This document shows positions 7,827-16,836 of a stretch of 64,000 nucleotides of DNA, piece after piece. A model generated the notes under the pieces. The model was not told the DNA's origin. It saw nothing but the letters and a program-made list of their open reading frames with translations, and did no database searches. Location of the stretch: contig NZ_CP103057.1 in assembly GCF_025231525.1 (NCBI RefSeq), forward strand, positions 2,614,501 through 2,678,500, in the 5' to 3' direction. Position 1 is the first letter of the stretch. Each line of letters starts with the position of its first letter. The position numbers and the translations under genes are program-made. This DNA is from Sphingomonas endolithica (GTDB lineage Bacteria > Pseudomonadota > Alphaproteobacteria > Sphingomonadales > Sphingomonadaceae).

Positions 7827-8606
7827 ATGGATGTGAACGGTAAATCGGCCATCGTCACTGGCGGTGCCTCGGGCCTCGGCGAGGCTACCGCGCGGGCACT
7901 TGCCGCAAAGGGTGCGAAAGTCGCGATCTTCGACTTGCAGCGGGACAAGGGCGAGGCGGTTGCGGCCGAGATCGGCGGCGTGTTCTGCGAGGTGAACGTC
8001 ACCTCGGACGAGAGCGTCGATGCCGGCTTCGCCAAGGCGCGCGCGGCGCATGCGCAGGAAGCGGTGCTCGTCTGTTGCGCCGGCACGGGCAATGCGATGA
8101 AGACCGCCAGCCGATCCAAGGAAGACGGCAGCATCAAGCATTTCAGCCTGGAGGCGTTCAACTGGCTGGTGCAGATCAATCTGGTCGGCACGTTCCGCTG
8201 CGTGGCGAAGTCGGCGGCGGGCATGCTGACGCTGGAGCCGGGTGCCGAGAACGACCGCGGCGCGATCGTGATGACCGCCAGTGTCGCGGCCGAGGACGGG
8301 CAGATCGGGCAAGCGGCCTATTCGGCGTCGAAGGGCGGTGTCGTCGGCATGACGCTGCCGATCGCGCGCGACCTGATGAGCGAAGGCATTCGCGTCAACA
8401 CGATCCTGCCGGGCATCTTCGACACGCCGTTGATGCAGGGCGCGCCGCAAGCGGTGAAGGACAATCTCGCCGCTTCCGTCCCCTTCCCCAAACGGCTCGG
8501 CCATCCGGCGGAATATGCGCAGCTGGCGCTGGCGATGATCGAGAACCCATATTTCAACGGCGAGGACGTGCGGCTTGACGGCGCGATCCGCATGGCGCCG
8601 CGCTGA
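7827..8606 (+). CDS. SDR family oxidoreductase, 3-hydroxyacyl-CoA dehydrogenase type II-like
   Basis: This 259-residue short-chain dehydrogenase has the cofactor loop TGGASGLGEA at 11-20, catalytic Ser near 152 (MTASVAAEDG), and Tyr165 and Lys169 in YSASK. The long insert between the strands and the sequence DGQIGQAAYSASKGG are typical of 17-beta-HSD10-like enzymes that oxidise 3-hydroxyacyl-CoA with NAD. That fits its place between thiolase and crotonase. AAGGAG precedes the ATG. Confidence 0.9.
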   Translation: MDVNGKSAIVTGGASGLGEATARALAAKGAKVAIFDLQRDKGEAVAAEIGGVFCEVNVTSDESVDAGFAKARAAHAQEAVLVCCAGTGNAMKTASRSKEDGSIKHFSLEAFNWLVQINLVGTFRCVAKSAAGMLTLEPGAENDRGAIVMTASVAAEDGQIGQAAYSASKGGVVGMTLPIARDLMSEGIRVNTILPGIFDTPLMQGAPQAVKDNLAASVPFPKRLGHPAEYAQLALAMIENPYFNGEDVRLDGAIRMAPR

Positions 8607-8711
8607 TCAAGAAAGCACAATGCACCGTTCGTTTCGAGCGACGCCGAGAAACCTGTACTTGGCGGCGGCTTCTCGACTAGGCTCGACGCGAACGGGTGGA
8701 GGTTGAAGAAG

Positions 8712-9146
8712 ATGGCTAGACCAGAATCCTGGCGGCTCGACCCCGCCAATTACCCGCACCGCGAGGTGATCCAGACCCGCTTCCAGGATCTCGATCCGCT
8801 CGGCCATATCAACAACGTGGCGATGGCGGGACTGTTCGAATCCGCGCGGGTGCGCTTCAACCGTGCGCTGGGGCTGGCCGGGTGGCACGGCCATCGCTGG
8901 CTGGTGGCCAACATCACCCTGAACTATCTGCACGAGGGGTTCTTCCCCGACGATGTCGAATTCGCCACCGGCATCGGCCATATCGGTACGCGCAGCTGGC
9001 ACATCCTGGCGGCGGGATTCCAGAAGGGCGAATGCATCGCCACGTGCGATGCGGTGATCGTGATGAGCGGCGGTGCCGGCGCCACCGCACTGGCACCCGA
9101 TTTCCGCGCCGGGCTGGAGGCGAACCGGGTGACGATTCCAGTTTAG
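8712..9146 (+). CDS. Hot-dog fold acyl-CoA thioesterase (4HBT family)
   Basis: This 144-residue protein carries the 4-hydroxybenzoyl-CoA thioesterase pattern QDLDPLGHINNVAMAGLFE, with the catalytic Asp before the conserved LGHINN turn. It probably hydrolyses an acyl- or aroyl-CoA. A TTG at 8703 would add three residues, but GGAGG at 8698-8702 touches it and lies 9 bases before the ATG at 8712, which is therefore preferred. Confidence 0.85.
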   Translation: MARPESWRLDPANYPHREVIQTRFQDLDPLGHINNVAMAGLFESARVRFNRALGLAGWHGHRWLVANITLNYLHEGFFPDDVEFATGIGHIGTRSWHILAAGFQKGECIATCDAVIVMSGGAGATALAPDFRAGLEANRVTIPV

Positions 9147-9166
9147 GCGACGAACGGGTATCTCTC

Positions 9167-9244
9167 GTTCCCCCGCGAATGCGGGGGCCCCGGGCAAATA
9201 GCGCCGGCGTTTGGAACCCTGGGCTCCCGCTTTCGCGGGAGAAC
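9167..9244. repeat. Palindromic repeat, family II
   Basis: Arms GTTCCCCCGCGAATGCGGGG and CTCCCGCTTTCGCGGGAGAAC, with CCCTGGG inside, match copies at 49941-50020 and 59280-59356. It sits between convergent genes. Confidence 0.85.
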
Positions 9245-9288
9245 ATGATGGAACAGTTCCGGGGTGAGGTCGCGCTACGAGCCGAAAA

Positions 9289-10071
9289 TCAATCCACGAA
9301 CACCGCAGGCCGCTTGCCCATGTTCGCCGCCACCGCTTCCATCATGTTGGGCTTGCCGATGACCTTCAGCTGCTCCTCGGTCTCGGCGACGAGCATCGCG
9401 CGCGGATCGGCATCGTGCGCCAGGTTGCACAGCCGCTTGGCGCCGCGGATCGCGTGCGGGCTGCGCCCGGCGATCAAAGTGGCGAGCTCCATCGCCGCAG
9501 CGTGCGGATCATCCGCCAGGCGCGTGACGAAGCCGTGCTGCAGCGCCTCCGCCGCATCGAACTCGCGCGCGGTGTAGACGAGCTCGCGCAGCACGTCGTC
9601 GCGCACCAGGCCGCGCCAGATCGGGAAGCCGGCCATGTCGGGCACCAGGCCCCAATAGGTCTCGCGAATGGCGAAGCGCGCGTCCGGCGCGGCGATGCGG
9701 ATGTCGGCGCCCGACATGATCTGGAAACCCCCGCCCATCGCCACGCCGTGCACCGCGGCGATCACCGGCATGGGCAGGTTGCGCCAGCCCCAGGTGACAT
9801 GCTGCGGCAGGATACTACCCTGATCGTTGCGCGGATCGAGCGCCAGGCCGGAGCCGCCCGCCGCCATGCTCGCCATGTCGAGCCCGGCGCAGAAGGCGCG
9901 GCCTTCGCCAGAGAGCACGACGCAGCGCACGTCCTTGCGCGTGGCGAGCTGATCGATCGCCGCGCCGATGCCCTCGAACATGGCAGGATCGATCGCGTTC
10001 ATCTTGTCGGGCCGGGTGAGCCGGACGTCGGCGATGTGATCCGTGACGGTGATCGATACGCGGTCGTTCAT
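9289..10071 (-). CDS. Enoyl-CoA hydratase/isomerase (crotonase) family protein
   Basis: This 260-residue crotonase-fold protein has the CoA-binding and oxyanion segments GEGRAFCAGLDMASMAAGG and VAMGGGFQIMSGADIRIAA. It probably hydrates or isomerises an enoyl-CoA. The exact catalytic class is uncertain because the usual Glu pair is not obvious (the region reads RFAIRETYWGLVPD). The ATG at 10071 follows GAGGAAGAG. The family III repeat lies upstream and the acyl-CoA ligase follows in the same orientation. Confidence 0.88.
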   Translation of the reverse strand: MNDRVSITVTDHIADVRLTRPDKMNAIDPAMFEGIGAAIDQLATRKDVRCVVLSGEGRAFCAGLDMASMAAGGSGLALDPRNDQGSILPQHVTWGWRNLPMPVIAAVHGVAMGGGFQIMSGADIRIAAPDARFAIRETYWGLVPDMAGFPIWRGLVRDDVLRELVYTAREFDAAEALQHGFVTRLADDPHAAAMELATLIAGRSPHAIRGAKRLCNLAHDADPRAMLVAETEEQLKVIGKPNMMEAVAANMGKRPAVFVD

Positions 10072-10090
10072 CTTTCTCTTCCTCCGACGC

Positions 10091-10205
10091 CGTTCGTGCT
10101 GAGTAGAGACTGAGTAGCCCGAAGGGCGTAGCGAAGGCTCGTTTCGAAGCACCTGTCCTTCGATACGCGTCTTCGACAAGCTCAGCCGCTACTCAGGACG
10201 AACGG
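10091..10205. repeat. Palindromic repeat, family III
   Basis: The outer arms begin CGTTCGTGCTGAGTAG and end CTACTCAGGACGAACGG, with an inner TCCTTCGATACGCGTCTTCG. Copies are at 12704-12838 and 32113-32246. Part of one arm is found inside the HTH gene at 31188. Confidence 0.85.
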
Positions 10206-10212
10206 CTGTGGT

Positions 10213-11745
10213 TTATACAATCCTGCTGCCCGTCTCACCCCAATAATGATCGCGCAGCAAGCGCTTGTAGAGCTTGCCAGTCGGGTGCCGCGGCAGGTCG
10301 GCGGCGAAGTCGATTTGCCGCGGGATCTTTACGCCGGACAGTGCGGTGCGGCACCATGCCGTCAGTTCGGCCGCGAGATCGTCGCCTGCTTCGTCCATGT
10401 CGACCGGTTGCACCACTGCGACCACGCGCTCGCCCATGTCGGCATCGGGCGCGCCGATCACCGCCACGTCGGCGACGCGGGGATGGGTGATCAGGCGGTT
10501 CTCGATCTCCTGCGGGTAGATGTTCACGCCGCCCGAAATGATCATGAAGCTCTTGCGATCGGTGAGGTAGAGATAGCCGTCGGCATCCATCCGCCCGATA
10601 TCGCCGAGCGTCGTCCAGCCCAGCGCGTGCCGCGCCTCGGCCGTCTTGGCCGGATCGTTATGATATTCGAACGGCGTGCCGCCGGAAAAATAGACCAGCC
10701 CCTCCTGCCCCGGCGCAAGCTCGGCACCCTGATCATCGCAGATGTGCAAGGCGCCATAGGCCGCCCGCCCGACCGACCCGGGATGCGCGAGCCAGTCGGG
10801 CGAATCGATCGCGGTCAGCCCGTTTCCTTCCGACCCGGCATAATATTCGAAGAGCACCGGCCCCCACCAATCGATCATGGCCTGCTTGACCGGCACGGCA
10901 CACGGCGCGGCGGCGTGAATGGCGACCTTCAGTGTCGAGAGATCGTGCGCGCGGCGCTCCGCCTCGCTCAGTTTCAGCATGCGGACGAAGTGCGTCGGCA
11001 CCCATTGGCTGGCGGTGACGCGGTAGCGCTCGATTGCGGCGAGCGCGGCCTGCGGCTCGAAATGCCGCATCATCACCACCGTCCCGCCCAGGCGCATCAC
11101 CGTCATCGACCAGCGCAAGGGCGCGGCATGATAGAGCGGCGCGGGGCTGAGATAGATCGTGTCGGCGCCAAGGCCGTACAGCCCGACCGCCAACTGCATC
11201 AGCACGTTGGGCGCGGCGATCGCCGGATCCTCGGGCAGCGCGACACGCACGCCCTTGGGCCGCCCCGTCGTTCCCGAGGAATAGAGCATGTCGACGCCGG
11301 CGCGCTCGTCGGCGATCGGTGTCGCGGGCATCGCCGATACGGCCGTCGCCCAATCCTCCCACGCAGCGATCGGCCCGACCGCCAGCGCGCTGCGCCCGCC
11401 AAGATCGATCTTTTCTGCCACGGCGGCGAGCGCCGCGGAGGCGATCAGCAGCGTGGCGCCGGAATCCGCGAGGATATACTCCACCTCCGGCGCGGTCAGC
11501 TTGGCGGGGATGCACACGTAGAACAGCCCGCTGCGCTGCGCGCCCCAGGTCAGATCGAAATATTCGGGGATATTGTCGAGGAACAGGGCGATCGTGTCGC
11601 CCGGTGCCAGGCCGCGGGCACGGAACAGCTGCGCCGCGCGATTCGATCGCGCCTCGAGCGCGGCATAGCTGACGGTCTCACCGGTTTCGGCGACGATCAA
11701 TGCAGGCTTGTCAGGCGTCGCGCGCCCATGGACGCTGGGATGCAT
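10213..11745 (-). CDS. AMP-dependent acyl-CoA ligase
   Basis: This 510-residue adenylate-forming enzyme activates a carboxylic acid to acyl-CoA through an acyl-AMP. The P-loop motif YSSGTTGRPKG is at 155-165, the hinge region reads LTDRKSFMIISGGVNIYPQE, and the catalytic lysine is K491 in HPTGKLYKRL. The start follows AGGAGAGG. It resembles FadD/bile-acid-CoA-ligase-like enzymes, but the acid substrate is not evident. It is divergent from two thioesterase genes across a 105-base gap that probably holds both promoters. Confidence 0.9.
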   Translation of the reverse strand: MHPSVHGRATPDKPALIVAETGETVSYAALEARSNRAAQLFRARGLAPGDTIALFLDNIPEYFDLTWGAQRSGLFYVCIPAKLTAPEVEYILADSGATLLIASAALAAVAEKIDLGGRSALAVGPIAAWEDWATAVSAMPATPIADERAGVDMLYSSGTTGRPKGVRVALPEDPAIAAPNVLMQLAVGLYGLGADTIYLSPAPLYHAAPLRWSMTVMRLGGTVVMMRHFEPQAALAAIERYRVTASQWVPTHFVRMLKLSEAERRAHDLSTLKVAIHAAAPCAVPVKQAMIDWWGPVLFEYYAGSEGNGLTAIDSPDWLAHPGSVGRAAYGALHICDDQGAELAPGQEGLVYFSGGTPFEYHNDPAKTAEARHALGWTTLGDIGRMDADGYLYLTDRKSFMIISGGVNIYPQEIENRLITHPRVADVAVIGAPDADMGERVVAVVQPVDMDEAGDDLAAELTAWCRTALSGVKIPRQIDFAADLPRHPTGKLYKRLLRDHYWGETGSRIV

Positions 11746-11850
11746 CCGCCTCTCCTAGGTTGTCTTTTGCAACCCGAAGCTAGCTCGGTCGTGATGGCCG
11801 GGCAATGGCGCACGTTGCGTCTGCCCCGCGCCTGTGTAGACGCTGACGCC

Positions 11851-12303
11851 ATGAGCACTGCGATGACCACACCGCCCGCCTTCGTCTTCGACCCCGAACG
11901 CTTTCTGAAGAATGGCGCGGGCGGCCATGGGCGGCATCTCGGCCTTGCCTATCACGCGCACGGGCCCAACTGGCTGGAAATGGCATTGCCTTACGACACC
12001 CGGCTGATCGGCGATCCCGACAGCGGCGTGATCGCTTCGGGCCCGATCCTGTCGATGATGGACATGGCGGCGAGCATGTCGGTGTGGCTGAAGCTCGATA
12101 ACTTTCGCCCGCACGCGACGCTCGACCTGCGCGTCGATTACCTGCGCCCGGCGACGCCCGGCCAGACGGTGTTCGGCCGCGGCGAATGCTATCGCATCAC
12201 GCGCTCGATCGCGTTCGTGCGCGGCCAGGCGCATGACGGCGATCCGGGCGACCCGCTGGCGCATGTCGCGGGTACGTTCATGGCGCCGGAGGGCTATTTC
12301 TGA
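11851..12303 (+). CDS. PaaI-like hot-dog thioesterase (first of a pair)
   Basis: This 150-residue protein has the PaaI pattern SGVIASGPILSMMDMAASM, in which the G-x-I-x-S/D turn holds the active-site helix, followed by HATLDLRVDYLRPATPG. The ATG at 11851 is chosen because homologous proteins start near here, although the open frame runs far upstream. Its stop overlaps the start of a second thioesterase, so the two are translationally coupled and may form a heteromeric hot-dog assembly. Confidence 0.85.
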   Translation: MSTAMTTPPAFVFDPERFLKNGAGGHGRHLGLAYHAHGPNWLEMALPYDTRLIGDPDSGVIASGPILSMMDMAASMSVWLKLDNFRPHATLDLRVDYLRPATPGQTVFGRGECYRITRSIAFVRGQAHDGDPGDPLAHVAGTFMAPEGYF

Positions 12304-12683
12304 TGCTGCCGCCTTATGCCGAGACGCTGGGCCTCTATGCCGACCCGGAAGATGCGGAGAATTGCCGCCTGATCATGCCGTTCGAGGATGGCGTGCTCGG
12401 CCGGCCCGGCTTCCTGCACGGCGGCGCGATCAGCGGCCTGATGGAAATGGCGGCGATCGTCGCGCTGCGCCATGCGCTGGCCGATGACGGTGGCGGGCGC
12501 ATCAAGCCGATCAACGTCACGGTCGATTTCATGCGCGGCGGGCGCGACAAGCTGACCTACAGCCGCGGCATCGTCACGCGACTGGGCAATCGCGTGGCGA
12601 ACGTCGAGGCGACGGCATGGCAGGACGACCCAGCCAAGCCGATCGCGGCGGCGCGGATGAACTATCTGGTGGTGCGGTCTTAA
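12303..12683 (+). CDS. PaaI-like hot-dog thioesterase (second of a pair)
   Basis: This 126-residue hot-dog protein contains FLHGGAISGLMEMAAIVAL, the typical PaaI active-site helix, and INVTVDFMRGGRDKLTYSRG, the central strand. The ATG at 12303 overlaps the previous stop codon (TGATG). The pairing of two different thioesterases opposite an acyl-CoA ligase suggests control of the same CoA-thioester pool. Confidence 0.85.
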   Translation: MLPPYAETLGLYADPEDAENCRLIMPFEDGVLGRPGFLHGGAISGLMEMAAIVALRHALADDGGGRIKPINVTVDFMRGGRDKLTYSRGIVTRLGNRVANVEATAWQDDPAKPIAAARMNYLVVRS

Positions 12684-12703
12684 CCCCGGGCTGCCAAAAA
12701 GCG

Positions 12704-12838
12704 CCGTTCGTCCTGAGTAGCGGCTGAGCGAAGTCGAAGACGCGTATCGAAGGACAAGCGCCACGCGCTACAAAGGTGCTTCGATACGCGCCCTCGATAC
12801 GGCCTGCGGCCTACTCGGTCGCTACTCAGCACGAACGG
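12704..12838. repeat. Palindromic repeat, family III
   Basis: A full copy with arms CCGTTCGTCCTGAGTAGCGG and CGCTACTCAGCACGAACGG between convergent genes, with the central CGATACGCG pair also conserved. Confidence 0.85.
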
Positions 12839-12857
12839 TTCTAATGCGGTTGAGAAG

Positions 12858-13976
12858 CTACGCCGGGGTCAGCTTGATCAGCCGCCCCTGCGAACCGTCG
12901 GCGCCGTCCTCGAGCACCCAGATCGCGCCGTCGGGACCCTGTTCGACTTCGCGGATGCGCGCGCCCATGTTCCATTGGTCGCCCTTGGCGGCGTTGGTGC
13001 CGTTCAGATCGACACGGACCAGCGCCTGGCTCGACAGGCCGCCGATGAACGCGTCGCCGCGCCAGGCCGGGAACATGCTGCCCGAATAGATCATCAGCCC
13101 GCCGGGCGAGATCACGGGGTTCCACCACACCTTGGGCGGCTCGAACCCGTCGCCGGCCTTATGATCGGGGATGTCGCGGCCGTCATAATGGCTGCCGTTC
13201 GATGCCCTCGGCCAGCCGTAATTCTTGCCCGGCTGGATCAGATTGACCTCGTCACCGCCCTTGGGGCCCATTTCCTGCTCCCACAGATTGCCCGCGGAAT
13301 CGAAGGCGATGCCGAGCAGGTTGCGGTGGCCGTAGCTCCACACCGCCGGATCGAACCCTTGCGCGGCCAGCGGGTTGCCAGGCGCCGGCTTGCCGTCGAG
13401 CGTCAGCCGCAGCACCTTGCCGAGCGAAGCCTTGGGATCCTGCGCGGGATCGAATTTCTGCCGCTCGCCATTGGTGAAGAACAGATGCTGGCCATCGGGC
13501 GAGAAGGCGATGCGCCCGGAAAAGTGGCCGTTGCCGTCGACATAAGGATGCGCGCGGAAGATCACCTCGACGCCGTCGAGCCGCGGCTTGCCGCTCGTGT
13601 CGCCGCTGAGCTTGCCGCGCGCAAGCGCTACGCCCTTGCCGCCGGGGCCGGTCTCGGAAAAGCTGAAATAGACCAGCCGGTTGCTCGCAAAGCCGGGTGC
13701 CAGCACGATATCCATCAAGCCGCCCTGCCCTTCGCTCGCCACCGGCAGCGTGCCCGCGACGGTTATCGCACTTTTGCCGTCGGCAGACACCAGTTTGAGC
13801 TGCCCGGCCTTCTCCGTCACCAGCATCCGCCCGTCGGGCAGGAAGGTCATCGCCCAGGGCGCGTCGAAATCGGCGACGACGGTTTCGACGAAGGGCTTGG
13901 CGCCGGTCGGGGCCGGGGGCGCGGCGGAACAGGCGGTGCCGACGACGAGACCGGCGAGCAGGAAACAGGATTTCAT
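12858..13976 (-). CDS. PQQ-dependent soluble aldose/glucose dehydrogenase family protein
   Basis: This 372-residue periplasmic beta-propeller enzyme of the YliI/Asd type oxidises aldose sugars. The N-terminal 20 residues form a signal peptide ending near GTACSA, which could also be a weak lipobox. The propeller carries DAPWAMTFLPDGRMLVTEK, EGQGGLMDIVLAPGF, the PQQ/Ca-site region YVDGNGHFSGRIAFSPDG and YGHRNLLGIAF. No PQQ biosynthesis gene is present in the window. A longer reading from 14000 would only add residues before the signal peptide. Confidence 0.88.
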   Translation of the reverse strand: MKSCFLLAGLVVGTACSAAPPAPTGAKPFVETVVADFDAPWAMTFLPDGRMLVTEKAGQLKLVSADGKSAITVAGTLPVASEGQGGLMDIVLAPGFASNRLVYFSFSETGPGGKGVALARGKLSGDTSGKPRLDGVEVIFRAHPYVDGNGHFSGRIAFSPDGQHLFFTNGERQKFDPAQDPKASLGKVLRLTLDGKPAPGNPLAAQGFDPAVWSYGHRNLLGIAFDSAGNLWEQEMGPKGGDEVNLIQPGKNYGWPRASNGSHYDGRDIPDHKAGDGFEPPKVWWNPVISPGGLMIYSGSMFPAWRGDAFIGGLSSQALVRVDLNGTNAAKGDQWNMGARIREVEQGPDGAIWVLEDGADGSQGRLIKLTPA

Positions 13977-14179
13977 GGCGACTCTCCGAAACTGACCCAA
14001 ACCATACCCTCTTTACCCCGGACTTGTTCCGGCGACCGTCCGACAGATCATAACCTCTGCCGTTGCTGGTTGATACGGGGACGCTTGCCACCGGCGCGCC
14101 CATCGACTATATCATGGCCACATTCTCTACATCGTCAGGTGAAGAGGCTGGAGCCACCCGGTTCCGGCGGCAACAACCC

Positions 14180-14803
14180 ATGTCTGGAACACCATTGGCC
14201 GATATCGCCAAGCTGACCGCTCTGATCGCCCCCGAAGCCGAGGCCTTGGGCTTCGATCTGGTGCGCGTGAAGATGTTCGGCGGCGCGGGCGACATCACGT
14301 TGCAGGTGATGGCCGAGCGCCCCGACACGCGCCAGTTGACGATCGACGATTGCGCCGATCTGTCGCGCCGCATCTCCGACGTGCTGGATGTCGAGGACCC
14401 GATCGACAGCGAGTATCGCCTCGAAGTCTCATCGCCCGGCATCGATCGCCCGCTGACCCGACTGCAGGACTTCACCGACTGGTCCGGGCATGAAGCACGC
14501 ATCGTGCTCACCGCGCCGGTCGAGGGCCGCAAGCAGCTCACCGGCGATCTCGTCGGCGTCGAGGGTGAGCGCATCACCATCGCGGTCAACAAACATGGCG
14601 AGATGACGATCGGCTTCGACCAGGTCGCCGACGCCAAGCTGCTGTTCACCGATCGGCTGCTCGCGGCGACCCGTCCGCTCGATGTCGAAGGCGCGGACGA
14701 GGAAGAATTCGACGAAGAACTCGTCGAGGACGATACCGACAACGACGAGCTAGATACTGAAGATAGCGCGCCAACCAGCGCCACGATCAAGCAAGAAGGA
14801 TAA
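14180..14803 (+). CDS. rimP: Ribosome maturation factor RimP
   Basis: This 207-residue protein assists 30S subunit maturation. Its N-terminal domain contains GFDLVRVKMFGGAGDITLQV and the family motif DPIDSEYRLEVSSPGIDRPL. The C-terminal SH3-like domain is followed by an acidic tail (EEEFDEELVEDDTDNDELD) longer than in Escherichia coli. The ATG at 14180 is chosen by alignment to the family start; the upstream part of the open frame is leader. It opens the classical rimP-nusA-infB operon, and nusA begins 3 bases after its stop. Confidence 0.93.
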   Translation: MSGTPLADIAKLTALIAPEAEALGFDLVRVKMFGGAGDITLQVMAERPDTRQLTIDDCADLSRRISDVLDVEDPIDSEYRLEVSSPGIDRPLTRLQDFTDWSGHEARIVLTAPVEGRKQLTGDLVGVEGERITIAVNKHGEMTIGFDQVADAKLLFTDRLLAATRPLDVEGADEEEFDEELVEDDTDNDELDTEDSAPTSATIKQEG

Positions 14804-14806
14804 ATC

Positions 14807-16390
14807 ATGGCTCTTAGCGCCGTTTCCGCCAACAAGGCAGAACTGCTGGCGATCGCCAATGCGGTCGCCGCCGAGAAGATGATCGACAAGGCGATCGTGA
14901 TCGAGGCGATGGAAGACGCGATCCAGCGCGCCGCGCGTTCGCGCTACGGCGCCGAGAACGACATCCGCGCCAAGCTCGACGGCACCACCGGCGATCTGCG
15001 CTTGTGGCGCGTGGTCGAAGTGGTCGAGGCGGTCGACGATTACTTCAAGCAGGTGAACCTCAAGGAAGCCGAGAAGCTCCAGCCGGGCGCAGTCGTCGGC
15101 GATTACATCGTCGATCCGCTGCCCCCGATCGAGTTCGGCCGCATCGCCGCGCAGGCCGCCAAGCAGGTGATCTTCCAGAAGGTCCGCGACGCCGAGCGCG
15201 AGCGCCAGTTCGAGGAATTCAAGGATCGCATGGGTGAGATCATCACCGGCGTGGTCAAGCGTGTCGAGTTCGGCCACGTGGTCGTCGATCTGGGCCGCGC
15301 GGAAGGCGTGATCCGCCGCGATGCGCAGATCCCGCGCGAAGTGGTGCGCGTCAACGATCGCATCCGCTCGCTGATCCTCAACGTCCGCCGCGAGAACCGC
15401 GGCCCGCAGATCTTCCTCAGCCGCGCGCATCCCGATTTCATGAAGAAGCTGTTCGCGCAGGAAGTGCCGGAAATCTACGACGGCATCATCGAGATCAAGG
15501 CGGCCGCGCGCGACCCGGGCTCGCGCGCCAAGATCGGCGTCATCAGCCACGATTCGTCGATCGATCCGGTCGGCGCGTGCGTCGGCATGAAGGGCAGCCG
15601 CGTCCAGGCCGTCGTGCAGGAAATGCAGGGCGAGAAGATCGACATCATCCCCTGGTCGCCCGACACCGCGACCTTCGTCGTCAACGCGCTGCAGCCGGCA
15701 TCGGTCAGCCGCGTCGTGATCGACGAGGAAGAGGATCGCATCGAGGTCGTCGTTCCCGATGATCAGTTGTCGCTCGCCATCGGCCGTCGTGGCCAGAACG
15801 TGCGCCTCGCCAGTCAATTGACCGGCAAGGCGATCGACATCCTGACCGAGGCCGACGCCTCGGAGAAGCGCCAGAAGGAATTCGCCGAGCGCACCGAGAT
15901 GTTCCAGACCGAATTGGACGTCGACGAGACGCTGGCGCAGCTGCTGGTCGCCGAAGGCTTCGGCGCGCTGGAAGAGGTCGCCTATGTCGAGGTGCAGGAA
16001 ATCGCCTCGATCGAAGGGTTTGACGAGGATCTCGCGGCCGAGCTGCAGAGCCGCGCGACCGAGGCGCTCGATCGCCGCGAGGAAGCCAATCGCGAGCTGC
16101 GTCGCGGCATGGGCGTGGCGGACGATCTCGCCGCGCTGCCGCACCTCAACGAGGCGATGCTCGTCACGCTCGGCAAGGCCGGCATCCTGACGCTCGACGA
16201 TCTCGCCGATCTGGCGACCGACGAGCTGGTGCAGAAGAAGCGCCAGGAACAGCGCCGCCGCGCCGAATCGGACAACAAGCGCCCCGAGGACAAGGGCGGT
16301 GTGCTCGGCGAATATGGCCTGTCGGACGAACAGGGCAACGAGATCATCATGGCCGCGCGCGCGCACTGGTTCGAGGACGAAGAAGCCTGA
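14807..16390 (+). CDS. nusA: Transcription termination/antitermination protein NusA
   Basis: NusA binds RNA polymerase and nascent RNA to control pausing, termination and antitermination. The 527 residues show the N-terminal polymerase-binding domain, an S1 domain (ITGVVKRVEFGHVVVDLGR near 145), and two KH domains (GACVGMKGSRVQAVVQEM and LAIGRRGQNVRLASQLTG). C-terminal helix-hairpin-helix repeats follow (FGALEEVAYVEVQEIASIEG; LGKAGILTLDDLADLATDEL). AAGGAT precedes the ATG. The stop overlaps the start of a tautomerase gene. Confidence 0.96.
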   Translation: MALSAVSANKAELLAIANAVAAEKMIDKAIVIEAMEDAIQRAARSRYGAENDIRAKLDGTTGDLRLWRVVEVVEAVDDYFKQVNLKEAEKLQPGAVVGDYIVDPLPPIEFGRIAAQAAKQVIFQKVRDAERERQFEEFKDRMGEIITGVVKRVEFGHVVVDLGRAEGVIRRDAQIPREVVRVNDRIRSLILNVRRENRGPQIFLSRAHPDFMKKLFAQEVPEIYDGIIEIKAAARDPGSRAKIGVISHDSSIDPVGACVGMKGSRVQAVVQEMQGEKIDIIPWSPDTATFVVNALQPASVSRVVIDEEEDRIEVVVPDDQLSLAIGRRGQNVRLASQLTGKAIDILTEADASEKRQKEFAERTEMFQTELDVDETLAQLLVAEGFGALEEVAYVEVQEIASIEGFDEDLAAELQSRATEALDRREEANRELRRGMGVADDLAALPHLNEAMLVTLGKAGILTLDDLADLATDELVQKKRQEQRRRAESDNKRPEDKGGVLGEYGLSDEQGNEIIMAARAHWFEDEEA

Positions 16391-16620
16391 TGCCATTCGT
16401 CAGCATCCGCATTTCGGGCTCTGCCACGAAGGACCAGAAAGCGGGACTCGTCGCCGACGTGACCGCTAGCCTGGTCGCGCGTCTCGGCAAGAACCCGCAA
16501 GCGGTGCAGATCGTGATCGAGGAAGTGTCGACGGAGAATTACGGTGCCGGCGGTCAGTTGATCGTCGACCGCGATACCCCGCCATCGAGGGAGGACGCGC
16601 ATGCGGTTCCCTCACGATGA
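16390..16620 (+). CDS. 4-oxalocrotonate tautomerase family protein
   Basis: This 76-residue protein begins MPFVSIRISG, giving the catalytic N-terminal Pro1 after Met removal. It keeps the tautomerase helix and the loop VQIVIEEVSTENYGAGGQL. It is expected to form a small oligomer that catalyses keto-enol tautomerisation. Its ATG overlaps the nusA stop (TGATG), so it is translated by coupling within the nusA operon, an unusual place for a catabolic-type enzyme. The last residues run toward a repeat and may be poorly conserved. Confidence 0.85.
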   Translation: MPFVSIRISGSATKDQKAGLVADVTASLVARLGKNPQAVQIVIEEVSTENYGAGGQLIVDRDTPPSREDAHAVPSR

Positions 16621-16653
16621 TACTTTAGGGCTACAGATACCCACTGCGCTGCC

Positions 16654-16812
16654 GTCACCCCGGACTTGTTCCGGGGTCCACGGAGCCGCGCGCCCGACGC
16701 TTGTCGGGTCCGCACAGACTGATGGATCCTTCGTTCGTCACCCCGGCCTTGAGCCGGGGTCCAGCTTCCTGGGGAGCGAAGAAGCGGGACCCCGAGTCAA
16801 GCCCGGGGTGAC
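16654..16812. repeat. Compound palindromic repeat, family I, inside operon
   Basis: Two adjacent units: one arm GTCACCCCGGACTTGTTCC at 16654, then a complete variant pair GTCACCCCGGCCTTGAGCC and CAAGCCCGGGGTGAC ending at 16812. It fills the gap between the tautomerase and ylxR genes, interrupting the nusA-infB operon. The ylxR Shine-Dalgarno GGGGAGAGG follows at once. Confidence 0.8.
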
Positions 16813-16836
16813 GTTTGGGGTTGGGGAGAGGGCCGC

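Noticed and set aside
9218-9243. A GGAAC sequence as an EcfG promoter
   Set aside because: No CGTT-like element occurs at 16-17 bases; the GGAAC is within a palindromic repeat.
14750-16396. Long antisense open frame (548 codons) opposite nusA, and similar ones opposite infB and pnp
   Set aside because: They are read-through shadows caused by high GC at third positions; composition is rich in His, Arg and Asp with no domains, and the sense genes are certain.
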